Shown in pieces: positions 18,151 to 27,093 of a stretch of 64,000 nt of DNA. The position numbers and the translations under genes are program-made. The notes beneath the pieces are model-generated. The model was given only the letters and a program-made list of their open reading frames with translations, had not been told where the DNA came from and did no database searches. Origin of the DNA: Alphaproteobacteria bacterium (GTDB taxonomy: Bacteria > Pseudomonadota > Alphaproteobacteria > Reyranellales > Reyranellaceae); contig JAHBYP010000011.1 of NCBI GenBank assembly GCA_019635875.1, forward strand, positions 85,724-149,723. Direction: 5' to 3'. The stretch's first letter is position 1. Each line of letters opens with the position of its first letter.

Positions 18151-19008
18151 ATGAAGATCGGCGGGGTGATGTTCTTTACCACGGACTCGATGCAGCCGGC
18201 GCCGCTGGCCAAGGCGCTGGAGGAGCGCGGCTTCGAATCGCTGTGGGTGCCCGAGCACACCCACATCCCCTCCTCGCGCAAGTCCGAGTATCCCTCGGGC
18301 GGGCCGCTGATCCGGCCCTACTACGACATCATGGACCCCTTCCTCGTGCTCAACACCGCGGCGACGGTGACGACGACGCTCAAGATCGGCACCGGCATCG
18401 CGCTCTTGACGCAGCGCGATCCGATAATCACCGCCAAGATGGTCTCGTCGATCGACCAGCTGTCGAACGGCCGCTTCCTGTTCGGCGTCGGCAATGGCTG
18501 GAACCAGGACGAGATCGAGAATCACGGCACCGTCTTCGAGTCGCGCCACAAGCTGGCGCGCGAACGCCTCGAGGCGATGAAGACGATCTGGACCAACGAC
18601 GAGCCGGAGTATCACGGCGAGTTCGTGCGCTTCGACAAGATGAAGCAGTGGCCCAAGCCGAAGCAGAAGCCGTATCCACCGATCATCGTCGGCGGCGCCT
18701 TCCCCTACGCCGCGCGCCGCGCCATCCGCTACGGCGACGGCTGGATCCCGCGTGCCGACCGACTCGAGCAGAGCGGCATCGGCCAGACCTTGGAGAAGTT
18801 CCGCGTGCTGGCAAAGGAAGCCGGGCGCGACCCCGCCTCGCTGCCGATCACCATCTTCCGCGTCCCCGACGACATCGAGAAGCTGCATTATGTGCGCTCG
18901 ATCGGCGTCGATCGCGTCACCTTCAGCCTGCCGGCGGAGAAGGAGGACAAGCTCATGCCGATCCTCGACCGCTGGGCCGATCTGCAGCGCCAGCTGGCGA
19001 AAGGCTGA
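18151..19008 (+). CDS. LLM class F420/flavin-dependent oxidoreductase
   Basis: 285 residues of luciferase-like fold, close to the TIGR03619 type. Landmarks are FESLWVPEHTHIPSSRKSEYPSGGPL near residue 30, IGTGIALLTQRDPIITAKMVSSIDQLSNGRFLFGVGNGWNQDEIENHGT, and PIIVGGAFPYAARRAIRYGDGW. A strong GAAGGAG ribosome site precedes the ATG. It follows a divergent small gene and probably starts the rightward group of redox genes. Confidence 0.9.
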   Translation: MKIGGVMFFTTDSMQPAPLAKALEERGFESLWVPEHTHIPSSRKSEYPSGGPLIRPYYDIMDPFLVLNTAATVTTTLKIGTGIALLTQRDPIITAKMVSSIDQLSNGRFLFGVGNGWNQDEIENHGTVFESRHKLARERLEAMKTIWTNDEPEYHGEFVRFDKMKQWPKPKQKPYPPIIVGGAFPYAARRAIRYGDGWIPRADRLEQSGIGQTLEKFRVLAKEAGRDPASLPITIFRVPDDIEKLHYVRSIGVDRVTFSLPAEKEDKLMPILDRWADLQRQLAKG

Positions 19009-19015
19009 ATGCGCG

Positions 19016-19121
19016 CCGTCGTCCTGAGCGACAGCGAAGGACCCGGCGGTGTTGCGGTCAGACCCGCGTGGTGTAGGTTCGCACGACCGCAAGGTCCTTC
19101 GCTGCGCTCAGGACGACAGGT
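19016..19121. repeat. Family B repeat, long variant
   Basis: The outer arms CGTCGTCCTGAGCGACAGCGAAGGACC and GGTCCTTCGCTGCGCTCAGGACGACAG surround an inner imperfect hairpin. The element fills the gap before the aldo/keto reductase and matches the layout at 12791. Confidence 0.85.
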
Positions 19122-19124
19122 TCC

Positions 19125-20150
19125 ATGACATCATCCACCATGCCCCGCCGCAGGATCGGCAAGACGGCGCTGGAAGTCACCGAGCTGGGCCTCGGCGGCG
19201 CGCCGCTGGGCGGCTTCCGCGCCACCATTCCCGATGCCGACGCCGCCGCCCTCGTCGCCGCGGGCTACGATGCCGGCATCAATCTCTTCGACACCTCGCC
19301 CTATTACGGCTATGGCCGCAGCGAGCTGCGCTTCGGCGCGGCGCTGCGCGAGAAGCCGCGCGAGAGCTACGTCCTGTCGACCAAGATCGGTCGCATCCTG
19401 CACGCGCAGAAGCCCGGCGAGACGCCGCCGCCGGAGTTCCGGGAAAACGGCCTGCCCGGCTTCCTGCCGACCTTCGACTACTCTTACGACGGCGTGATGC
19501 GCTCGCTCGAGCACTCGCACCTGCGGCTGGGCATCGCGCGCATCGACGTGGTGCTGGTGCACGACGTCGATTTCTGGACGACGCAGGATCGCGACGTGCT
19601 GGAGCAGCGCTTCCGCCAGGTGATGGACAGCGGCTTGCGCGCGCTCGACGAGCTGCGCCGCGCCGGCATCGTCGGCGCCATCGGCGTCGGCCTGAACGAG
19701 GCCGACATGAGCCTGCGCTTTCTGAAGGCCGGCGATTTCGACTGCGTGCTGCTGGCCGGCCGCTACACCCTGCTCGAGCAGGGCGCGCTGGCCGAGTTCA
19801 TGCCGGAATGCGTCAAGCGCAACGCCTCGGTGATCCTCGGCGGGCCGTTGAACTCGGGCATCCTGGCCGGCGGCGACACCTACAACTACGTCGCCGCGCC
19901 GCCCGGGATGGTCGAGCGCGCGCGCCGCATCAAGGCGGTGTGCGATCGCCACGACGTGCCGCTGACCGCGGCGGCATTGCAGTTCCCGCTGGCGCACGAG
20001 GCGGTGTGCTCGGTGATCCCCGGCGCGCTCAGCGCCGCGGAGGTCGCCGACAACGTCGCCCACATGCGCCGCCGTATCCCGGTCGATCTGTGGGCCGAGC
20101 TGGTGCGCGAAGGCCTGCTCGATCCCGCCGCGCCGGTGCCGACGCAATAG
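19125..20150 (+). CDS. Aldo/keto reductase (aldose dehydrogenase-like)
   Basis: 341 residues of NAD(P)-dependent TIM barrel. The catalytic tetrad can be placed: Asp in NLFDTSPYY, Tyr in YYGYGRSE, Lys in LSTKIGR and His in VLVHDVD. The GIGLNEADM-type segment and long loops resemble L-fucose/D-threo-aldose 1-dehydrogenases and pyridoxal dehydrogenases. An alternative ATG at 19140 (MPRRRIGKTALEVTELGLGG) gives a start more typical for the family. Substrate is unknown. Confidence 0.88.
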   Translation: MTSSTMPRRRIGKTALEVTELGLGGAPLGGFRATIPDADAAALVAAGYDAGINLFDTSPYYGYGRSELRFGAALREKPRESYVLSTKIGRILHAQKPGETPPPEFRENGLPGFLPTFDYSYDGVMRSLEHSHLRLGIARIDVVLVHDVDFWTTQDRDVLEQRFRQVMDSGLRALDELRRAGIVGAIGVGLNEADMSLRFLKAGDFDCVLLAGRYTLLEQGALAEFMPECVKRNASVILGGPLNSGILAGGDTYNYVAAPPGMVERARRIKAVCDRHDVPLTAAALQFPLAHEAVCSVIPGALSAAEVADNVAHMRRRIPVDLWAELVREGLLDPAAPVPTQ

Positions 20151-20156
20151 GATATA

Positions 20157-20279
20157 CCTTCCCCCGGAGGGGGAAGGTGCCCGAAGGGCGGATGGGGGAT
20201 GTCGAAGACGGACTCCTGCGTTCGTCGTCGACATCCCCCATCCGGCGCTGCGCGCCACCTTCCCCCTCCGGGGGAAGGT
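20157..20279. repeat. Palindromic intergenic repeat, family A (copy 3)
   Basis: A full-length element with CCTTCCCCCGGAGGGGGAAGG termini in the same orientation as copy 1. The inner arm is GATGGGGGATG / CATCCCCCATC, a compensatory change in both arms. That suggests the hairpin itself is maintained. Confidence 0.9.
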
Positions 20280-20299
20280 AGAATTGAAAGGAGTACCCC

Positions 20300-21934
20300 A
20301 TGCCCCGCATGACCGGCGGCGACGCCATCGTCGATTCCCTGCTCAGGCACGGCGTCGAGACCATCTACGGCCTGCCCGGCGTGCAGATGTACGGGCTGTT
20401 CGACGCCTTCGCGCGCAATGCCAACCGCATGCAGGTGATCAACGCGCGCCACGAGCAGACCACCGCCTACATGGCGCTGGGCTCTGCGCTCTCGACCGGC
20501 AAGCCCTCGGCCTACACCGTCGTGCCCGGCCCCGGCGTGATGAACACCATGGGCGCGCTGACCACGGCGTGGGGCGTCAACGCGCCGGTCATGTGCATCA
20601 CCGGCCAGGTGCCCAGCGCCATGATCGGCCGCGGCCGCGGCCAGCTGCACGAGATGCCCGACCAGCTCGCCACGCTCAAGACGCTGGTGAAGTTCGCCGA
20701 ACGCATCGAGCATCCCACCGAGGCGCCGCACGTCATGGCGCGCGCCTTCCAGGCGATGCTGTCGGGCCGTCCCGGTCCGGTGGCCGTCGAGATGCCCTGG
20801 GACATGTTCTCGGCCAGCGCCGACGTCACGCCGGTCGAGCCGCTGGGCAAGCGTGCCAACCCGGTGCCCGATTCCGACAAGATCGTCGCGCTCGCCAAGC
20901 TGATCGGCGAGGCCAGGGCGCCGATGATCTGGGTCGGCGGCGGCGCCGTCGACGCCGGCAAGGAGGTGCTCGAGCTGGCCGAGAAGATCGGCGCGCCCGT
21001 CGTGTCGTTCCGCACCGGCAAGGGCGTCGTCGATTCGCGCCATGACCTTTCGCTCAACACGGTCCAGGGCTTTCATCTCTGGGACAAGACCGACCTCTTG
21101 ATCGGCATCGGCACGCGGCTCGACGTGCCACTGTCGCGCTGGGTGCCCTCGCCCGCCGGGCTGAAGGTGGCGCGCATCGACATCGACCCGGCCGAGCACC
21201 GCAGGCTGGCGGTGAATGTCGCGATCGTCGCCGACGCCGCCGAAGGCACGCGCGCGCTGATCGAGGCGCTGTCGAGGAAGGCCGACGGCAAGGCGTGGCG
21301 CGACGAGATCGCCGGCGCGCGCGCGGCCGGCCTGGCGCAGATCGGCAAGGCGCAGCCGCAATACGGCATGGTCGAGGCGATCCGCGAGGCGCTGGGCGAG
21401 GACGGCATCGTCGTCGACGAGGTGACGCAGGTCGCCTACATCGTGTGGTACGGCTACCCGGTGTACCGGCCGCGCACGCTGATCTCCTCGGGCTTCTCCG
21501 GCACGCTGGGCTACGGCTTCCCGACGGCGCTGGGCGTGAAGGCGGCGAACCCCGACCGCAAGGTCGTGTCGGTCACAGGCGACGGCGGCTTCCTGTTCGG
21601 CGGCTCCGATCTGGCCACCGCGGTGCAGTTCGGCATCAACCTGGTCACCGTGGTGGTCAACAATGCGAGCTACGGCAACGTGCTGCGCGACCAGCAGCGG
21701 CTCTATGACGGCCGCCACTCAGGCTCGGTGCTGACCAACCCCGACTTCCAGGGCTACGCGAAAGCATTCGGCGTGCCGTCATGGCAGGTCAAGGACGCCG
21801 CCGGCCTGAAGGGCGCGCTCAAGGAAGCGCTGGCCGCCGACGCGCCGGCGATCGTCGAGGTGGTGTCGGACATCAAGGCCGACTATCCGCCGTACGAGTT
21901 CCACCAGCCGCGGGTGAAGGTCGCGGCGCGCTGA
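20300..21934 (+). CDS. Thiamine diphosphate-dependent enzyme (acetolactate synthase/benzoylformate decarboxylase type)
   Basis: 544 residues with the three ThDP-enzyme domains. The catalytic Glu is in NARHEQTTAYMA near residue 50. The central domain has WVGGGAVDAGKEV. The C-terminal cofactor motif is GDGGFLFGGSDLATAVQFG...NNASYGN. It probably decarboxylates or condenses a 2-keto acid. No small regulatory subunit gene is adjacent, so biosynthetic acetolactate synthase is unlikely. An AGGAG site lies nine bases before the ATG. Confidence 0.9.
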   Translation: MPRMTGGDAIVDSLLRHGVETIYGLPGVQMYGLFDAFARNANRMQVINARHEQTTAYMALGSALSTGKPSAYTVVPGPGVMNTMGALTTAWGVNAPVMCITGQVPSAMIGRGRGQLHEMPDQLATLKTLVKFAERIEHPTEAPHVMARAFQAMLSGRPGPVAVEMPWDMFSASADVTPVEPLGKRANPVPDSDKIVALAKLIGEARAPMIWVGGGAVDAGKEVLELAEKIGAPVVSFRTGKGVVDSRHDLSLNTVQGFHLWDKTDLLIGIGTRLDVPLSRWVPSPAGLKVARIDIDPAEHRRLAVNVAIVADAAEGTRALIEALSRKADGKAWRDEIAGARAAGLAQIGKAQPQYGMVEAIREALGEDGIVVDEVTQVAYIVWYGYPVYRPRTLISSGFSGTLGYGFPTALGVKAANPDRKVVSVTGDGGFLFGGSDLATAVQFGINLVTVVVNNASYGNVLRDQQRLYDGRHSGSVLTNPDFQGYAKAFGVPSWQVKDAAGLKGALKEALAADAPAIVEVVSDIKADYPPYEFHQPRVKVAAR

Positions 21935-21939
21935 CGGTG

Positions 21940-23082
21940 ATGGCGCAGCACTGCGTCGTCTGCGGCGCATCGAGCCTGCAGCCGGTCACGAAGTTCGCCC
22001 GGTTGCGACGGGTGACGTCCGATTGCCGGCCCTTCGACAGCGGCGGAGAGCTTGGCCAGTGCGCGCGTTGCGGCGCCGTCCAGAAGCCGGATACGCTGCG
22101 ATGGCGCGCGGACTGCGCGCGGATCTACGCAGCCTATGACAGCTATGGCCTGAGCGGCGGAGCCGAGCAGGCCGTGCGCAGCGGCGACGGCAGCGCGTTT
22201 GCACCGCGCTCGGAGATCGTCCTGCGCCGCTACCGGGCATCGGTCGCGGCGCCGGCGCGCGGGCGCATCCTCGATTTCGGCTGCGGCAAGGGGCCGACGA
22301 GCCTGGCGGCATCGCGCGTGCTTTCGGGCTGGACGATCGACGGCTTCGACCAGGACGATCGCGCGCTGCCCGTGCTGTCGACGATCCCCGGCTTCGATCG
22401 GCTTTACACCGACGATCCCGCCGGCCTGCCGTCCGGTCGCTACGACCTCATCGTCCTGATGCATGCGCTCGAGCATGTCCCCACGCCCATCGACATGCTC
22501 GCGCTGCTGGCCGGCAAGCTCGCGCCCGGCGGCCATATCCTGATCGAGGTGCCGGATCGCGAGGCGAATCCCTACGATCTTCTGGTCGCCGACCATCTGC
22601 TGCACTTCGACCGCCAGGCCCTGCGAACGGTCGGTGCGAAGGCCGGCCTGGTGCCGGTTTCGGTCAGCCAGCGCTGGGTTGCCAAGGAGCTCAGCATGCT
22701 GCTCGCCTGCCAAGGAGTCGCAGAATCGCCCGAGCCTGCGCCCGATCTGCTCGATGCGAGCCGCCAGGTCGACTGGCTGTTCGCGGTGGCCGACATCTGC
22801 AGGGAAGCAGCGCGAAACCGGCCGCTCTGCATCTTCGGCTCCTCGATCGTGGGCACCTGGATCGCGAGCGAGCTGCCCACTTCGCCTGACTGCTACATCG
22901 ACGAGGACCCCGGCAAGACCGGCCGCAGCCTCGACGGCGTGCCGATCGTCGCGCCGCGCGACGCGCCAGCGGGTGCGACTGTCATTCTCGCGGTCGCGCC
23001 CGCCGTCGCGGCCACCATCGCCGCGAGGCTCGCACCGCTGGGCTTCGCCTTCGTCACCGTGCCCACCTACCCGCAGAGCTGA
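21940..23082 (+). CDS. Class I SAM-dependent methyltransferase, C-methyltransferase-like
   Basis: 380 residues. The N-terminus carries two CxxC pairs (CVVCGAS and CARCGAV) like the zinc-binding domain of sugar C-methyltransferases. Residues 100-230 hold the SAM domain (RGRILDFGCGKGPTSLAASRVL, then LIVLMHALEHVPTP). The last 90 residues form a Rossmann-like C-terminal domain (LCIFGSSIVGTWIASEL). This order matches Methyltransf_13/11/14 proteins. The start is set at the ATG just after the ThDP gene stop. It is probably co-transcribed with the ThDP gene and the dioxygenase-like gene. Confidence 0.85.
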   Translation: MAQHCVVCGASSLQPVTKFARLRRVTSDCRPFDSGGELGQCARCGAVQKPDTLRWRADCARIYAAYDSYGLSGGAEQAVRSGDGSAFAPRSEIVLRRYRASVAAPARGRILDFGCGKGPTSLAASRVLSGWTIDGFDQDDRALPVLSTIPGFDRLYTDDPAGLPSGRYDLIVLMHALEHVPTPIDMLALLAGKLAPGGHILIEVPDREANPYDLLVADHLLHFDRQALRTVGAKAGLVPVSVSQRWVAKELSMLLACQGVAESPEPAPDLLDASRQVDWLFAVADICREAARNRPLCIFGSSIVGTWIASELPTSPDCYIDEDPGKTGRSLDGVPIVAPRDAPAGATVILAVAPAVAATIAARLAPLGFAFVTVPTYPQS

Positions 23083-23096
23083 TATAGGGTGGATCG

Positions 23097-23870
23097 ATGA
23101 TGCAGGACCGCTCGAAGCTGCTCCCGGCCTTCCCGCCCGGCACCTCGGCGATCGCGATTTCGCGTCTCGCCGACAGCGCGCTCCTGGCCGAGCTCCAGGC
23201 CGTCACCGGCTACTTCTTCGCCCAGCCGACGGGGCACTATGTCGACATGGCCGCCGACGTGTACCGCGCGCTGGTGGCCGAGGCGCAGGACGAGCTCAAC
23301 CGCCGCCAGATGGCGCGACGGCTGGCGGACGACCGCCGCGCCGAGCTGGCGGCGATCCTCGGCACCGACGCGATCCTGATCCAGACCAATCTCTATCTGC
23401 GCGCCACGCGGCCGAGGAGCGCCAGCGGCCAGGAGCATATCGGCTGGCACCGCGAGAGCTTCTACGGCCCCGACATGGATGCGTCGGTCAATTTCTGGGT
23501 GCCGATCCGCAACGTGTCGGTCGACAACGCCATGCGCTACGTCCCCGACAGCCATCTGATCCCCGACGACGCGATCCAGACGGTCCAGGAAGACAGCGCC
23601 GACGTGGCGCGGTACTCCGTCGGTCATTGGATCGGACTCCTCTACGCGCCCAAGCGGATCGTCGGCGGCGTCGAGCTGTCGTCCAGCCGCCCGCTGGTGG
23701 CGACGTCGGGTGAAGCCGCCATCTTCTCCGGCGCCCTCATCCACGGCGCAGCGGAGAACCGCACCGAGCAGATCCGGTTCAGCGTCGACTTCCGCGCCAT
23801 CGCGCAGTGCAACCTGGCGACCGACAAGCACCACTACACGAGCGGCAAGTCGTATTTCGAGCGGCTTTGA
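23097..23870 (+). CDS. Phytanoyl-CoA dioxygenase (PhyH) family-like protein
   Basis: 257 residues. The Fe(II)/2-oxoglutarate facial triad can be proposed as H-x-E in IGWHRESFYGPD and the distal His in FSGALIHGAAENRTEQIRFSVDFRA, where the Arg would bind 2-oxoglutarate. MRYVPDSHLIPDDA is typical of PhyH proteins. The family usually has HxD; the Glu version also occurs. It lies 15 bases after the methyltransferase gene, suggesting hydroxylation and methylation of the same small molecule. Confidence 0.8.
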   Translation: MMQDRSKLLPAFPPGTSAIAISRLADSALLAELQAVTGYFFAQPTGHYVDMAADVYRALVAEAQDELNRRQMARRLADDRRAELAAILGTDAILIQTNLYLRATRPRSASGQEHIGWHRESFYGPDMDASVNFWVPIRNVSVDNAMRYVPDSHLIPDDAIQTVQEDSADVARYSVGHWIGLLYAPKRIVGGVELSSSRPLVATSGEAAIFSGALIHGAAENRTEQIRFSVDFRAIAQCNLATDKHHYTSGKSYFERL

Positions 23871-23962
23871 GTGGGACCCCAATCTATTGCCTGCATTTAT
23901 TGAGTCGCCTGACAACCGCCAGCGTGACAATGCTGAGTTCACTTCTCATTCAGCATATGCTC

Positions 23963-24902
23963 CTAGAGCGGATTCCGATTGACAGGAACGTAGCCAGCGT
24001 TGGCGAAGAAGTTGGCACATTCGACGGAGGAGAAGCGCAGCAGAAGAAGGCCGACGCCAGCCCAGAGAGACTCAAGAGAGCGAGCGGCAAGTTGGCGCAG
24101 GATGGCCTCGAGCTTGGCGAAGACCTGCTCGACGGGATTGAAGTTGGGTCTGTAGGCAGGCAGGAACAGAAGGCGTGCGCCAACAGTTCGATGGCGGCCA
24201 GCACCGCGGGGCCTTTGTGGGAACCGAGATTGTCCATGACGACGATGTCGCCGGGCGCTAAGGTCGGGACGAAGAACTGTTCGACTCAAGCGAGGAAAGT
24301 CTCACCGTTGATGGGCCCATCGATGACGTATGGTGCAGTGATGGCGTTGTGGCGCAGAGCGGCGAGGAAGGTGCTGGTTGCCAGTGGCCATGCGGGACGC
24401 GACCGATGAGGCGCTGACCGCGTGGGGCGCGACCCCGGAGGCGCGCCATGTTGGTCTTTGATCCAGGTTTCATCGGCGAAGATGAGCTTCGCCGGGTCGA
24501 GTTGCGCCCGGCTCTCAGTCCAGCCTTGCCGGTTCGCGGCGACGTCGGGCCGATCCCGCTCGGCAGCCTGGAGCGACTTATTTGGAGCGTCAGGCTCAGT
24601 GACTGCAGGTAACGATTGACTGAGCTGCGGCCAACGGCAACGCCCTGCGCCACCAAGGCCGCCCGCAACTCATCGAGCGTCATGTCCGGCTGAGCCCTCA
24701 CGAGCGCGCGAACCAGTTCCTCACGGCCTGCCAATGCATAGGGCTTGCGCCGTGTCGGCTTCTTGGGCTCCAGGCTGCCGGTGCGCCGATGATGCTGCAC
24801 CAGCTTGACCATACTGCTCGCGCTGACGTCGAAGCGCACCGCCACGGCTTGGCGCGACAGACCCGCCACGAAGGCTGACATCATTCGCTCGCGAATATCC
24901 AC
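23963..24902 (-). pseudogene. IS630-family transposase, degraded
   Basis: The intact N-terminal part reads MDIRERMMSAFVAGLSRQAV...SSVNRYLQSL, a helix-turn-helix half. The DDE half appears in other frames: FADETWIKTNMARLRGRAPRG, then DIVVMDNLGSHKGPAVLAAIE, then LPAYRPNFNPVEQVFAKLEAIL. At least two frameshifts are needed to join them, so it cannot make a full transposase. It marks, with the next element, the left edge of the phage region. Confidence 0.85.
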
Positions 24903-25019
24903 GGAAAGGTCGCCCCATCGCCGCTGACCTCCTCACGCCCAGCCAGCAGTCTGAATCACACTTCAGCCTTTCCGGGAATCCCCTACCGATTCCTGACTTT
25001 CGGAATAGGCTCAAGCTAG

Positions 25020-25546
25020 CTAGCGACGCCCATGGGGGCATCAAGGCGGCCGCCAGCAAGATCTTCACCGCCACCTGGCAGCGCTGTCGGGTCCACTTCA
25101 TGCGCAATGCCCTGGCGCACGCCGGCAGGAGCGGGCGGCGTGTAGTCTCGGCCTTCATCGCCACCGCCTTCGCCCAGGACGACACCAAGGCCGCCAAGCA
25201 GCAGTGGCGCCGCGTCGCCGATCAGCTCAAGCCCAAGCTCCCCAAGCTCGCCGTCTTGATGGACCACGCCGAGCCCGACGTGCTGGCCTACATGAGCTTC
25301 GCCGCCCAGCATCGCGCCAAGCTGCACTCGACCAATCCCATCGAGCGGCTGATCGGCGAGATCAAGCGCCGCACCGACGTCGTCGGCATCTTCCCCAACG
25401 AGGACGCCATCACCCGCCTCGTCGGTGCCATCCTGCTCGAGCAGAGCGACGAGTGGGCCGTCCAGCGCGCCCACTACATCACTCTGGAAAGCATCGCGCC
25501 CGTCAGCGATGATCCCATCATCGGGCTGCCCGCCGTGGCCGCCTGA
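25020..25546 (+). pseudogene. IS256-family (mutator) transposase, 3' fragment
   Basis: The reading frame gives LASDAHGGIKAAASKIFTATWQRCRVHFMRNALAHA and later STNPIERLIGEIKRRTDVVGIFPNEDAITRLVGAIL, the C-terminal half of an IS256-type transposase. The N-terminal half is missing, the fragment beginning abruptly at about 25020, probably by recombination with the IS630 copy. The 200 bases downstream (to 25750) contain no gene I recognise. Confidence 0.88.
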
Positions 25547-25751
25547 TTGATCCGGCTCCGGCCTGGATGCGCCGCTCTGACCTTCCGTCAGCTACACCAC
25601 GGCTCGGGACATGATCTTTCTCACTGACGACCCTCAGCTCGTCCGATCCATCGGTTATCGCCCTTGGGCATGCGTCAGTATCTAACTGGGCTGGTGTAAC
25701 CGTGCTGCCAAGAGGCTTAGCGTGCCCTGCGCACGCAAACCCGTCGCTGAC

Positions 25752-25928
25752 TTACTCGCATAGCGTCGACCACGCGGCATTGTGCTGGCGCACCTGCGTC
25801 ACCGTCTCAGCCGAGTCGCTGGCAGCGCTGTAGGTGATCGGCTGGAACGCCGTGCACGCCGTGTCGACGGTCCCGGTGCAGGCTGCCAGTAGCAGACTAG
25901 CGACGATCGCGATTGAAGGGATCCGCAT
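25752..25928 (-). CDS. Outer-membrane spanin-like lipoprotein (Rz1-like)
   Basis: This is a 58-residue peptide. It starts MRIPSIAIVASLLLAAC, a lipoprotein signal with lipobox LAAC, and continues with ITYSAASDSAETVTQVRQHNAAW and a final LCE. Small lipoproteins with this CTAF-x-PI-x-YS pattern are common beside lysis genes of alphaproteobacterial prophages. Its start lies inside the 3' end of the preceding gene in another frame, as in lambda Rz/Rz1. It should sit in the outer membrane and act in the last lysis step. Confidence 0.7.
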   Translation of the reverse strand: MRIPSIAIVASLLLAACTGTVDTACTAFQPITYSAASDSAETVTQVRQHNAAWSTLCE

Positions 25929-26142
25929 TCATCGCTCCTTGGTCGTTGGGCTTCACCTTCGCTCGGGCTCTGGCCGCAGCCGCCGTCCGCTCCAGCGCCG
26001 CAGCCGTGGCCGCAGCAGCCGCGGCCGTCTTGCCCTCACCATAAGCCCACAGCAGCACCAGGCCGATCGCCAGGGCCACCGCGCCGCCGATCAGGGCGCA
26101 CTGACCCAGCCGCGATCCGAGGAAGGTCCAGATGAGGGTCAT
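25897..26142 (-). CDS. Inner-membrane spanin-like protein (Rz-like)
   Basis: 81 residues: one N-terminal membrane segment (CALIGGAVALAIGLVLLWAYG) followed by an alanine-rich predicted coiled coil (AAAAATAAALERTAAAARARAKVK). The start overlaps the endolysin stop (ATGA), and the last 32 bases overlap the lipoprotein gene. Topology, size and overlap are those of an i-spanin. The sequence itself is low in complexity, so homology alone would not prove it. Confidence 0.7.
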   Translation of the reverse strand: MTLIWTFLGSRLGQCALIGGAVALAIGLVLLWAYGEGKTAAAAAATAAALERTAAAARARAKVKPNDQGAMNADPFNRDRR

Positions 26143-27083
26143 GTGCTCACCGCCTCGCCGTTGAGCAGCTTCCGCCCGTAGCGCCACAGCACGTAGGCGA
26201 GGCAGGCGACCACCAGCACGCCCAGCCCGATCTCCGTCCACGGCGACGGCAGGAAGGTGCCGAGGAAGCCCTTGGAAGCATCGGCCAGGGTGCGCACCTC
26301 GCCGACCCTGGTGACGGCGTCGGCAACGGTAATGGTTGAGGCCACCGCGCCGGTCACGGCGACGGCGCCCGTCTTCCCAGTCACCACCTGCTTGGCCGCC
26401 TCGGTCGGCGTCGCCGGCGCCGGCTTCGGTTCGGTTGCCTGCAGCACCTTCAGCGCACGCGCAAAGTGCGCCTGGTGGGCGGTGAACTCTTTCAGGCCGC
26501 TGTTCATCACGCGCATGGCGCCGAGGAAGTCCCCCCGGTCCATGCGCTCGTTGTTGCCGGCGGCCTTCCAATAGTGCCCGAAGGCCTCGGCGCCGCGCGC
26601 CGGGTCGAGCAGCAGGTCGGGGTCGCTGTCCTCGGGCAGCCCCATGCGCCGGAACACGGCGCGATAGTTGCGCTTGCCGGTGATCTGGCCCGGGCCGCGG
26701 CCGCGATAGCGGTAGCCGTCACCCGGCCGGTCATTGCCCAGCGACAGGCCGCCGCGATTGGCGTCGTCGTAGACCCAGTTGAAGAACGCGACGTCGAAGC
26801 GCTCGCGGCCGAAGGACTTCCACAGCGCGAGTTGCGCCGGGGTGGGCGCGGCGATGCCGAAGAGCCCGACGATGCGTTCGTGCGGCGTGCTGAAGTAGCT
26901 CGCCTCGGCCGTGGCGTTGAGCTGGCCGGTCTCGTTCGCCACCGAGGCGAGGAAGCCGGCCATGCGCTCGATCGTGTCGATGGCGTTGGCCGCCATGGCC
27001 TCGCGCAGCGGGCCGATCCAGGCGGCGATGGCGGCGGGCCGGGCCGCCGGCATGATGGCACGCAGCTGCATTTCGGTGAGCAT
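26139..27083 (-). CDS. Phage endolysin, GH19-type muramidase/chitinase fold, with C-terminal membrane anchor
   Basis: 314 residues. Residues 10-215 form a glycoside hydrolase family 19-like domain: MAGFLASVANETGQLNATAEASYF holds the catalytic Glu region, and YRYRGRGPGQITGKRNYR is the typical GH19 motif. A linker (KPAPATPTEAAKQVV) leads to a second hydrophobic region and a clear membrane helix near residue 285 (EIGLGVLVVACLAYVLWRYG). A C-terminal anchor is unusual for an endolysin. It is part of a tight lysis cassette with the spanins. Confidence 0.85.
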   Translation of the reverse strand: MLTEMQLRAIMPAARPAAIAAWIGPLREAMAANAIDTIERMAGFLASVANETGQLNATAEASYFSTPHERIVGLFGIAAPTPAQLALWKSFGRERFDVAFFNWVYDDANRGGLSLGNDRPGDGYRYRGRGPGQITGKRNYRAVFRRMGLPEDSDPDLLLDPARGAEAFGHYWKAAGNNERMDRGDFLGAMRVMNSGLKEFTAHQAHFARALKVLQATEPKPAPATPTEAAKQVVTGKTGAVAVTGAVASTITVADAVTRVGEVRTLADASKGFLGTFLPSPWTEIGLGVLVVACLAYVLWRYGRKLLNGEAVST

Positions 27084-27093
27084 GTCCGGTCTC

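Noticed and set aside
23963..25546. An active composite transposon at the left edge of the phage region.
   Set aside because: Both transposases are broken (frameshifts in IS630, missing 5' half in IS256) and are from different families.
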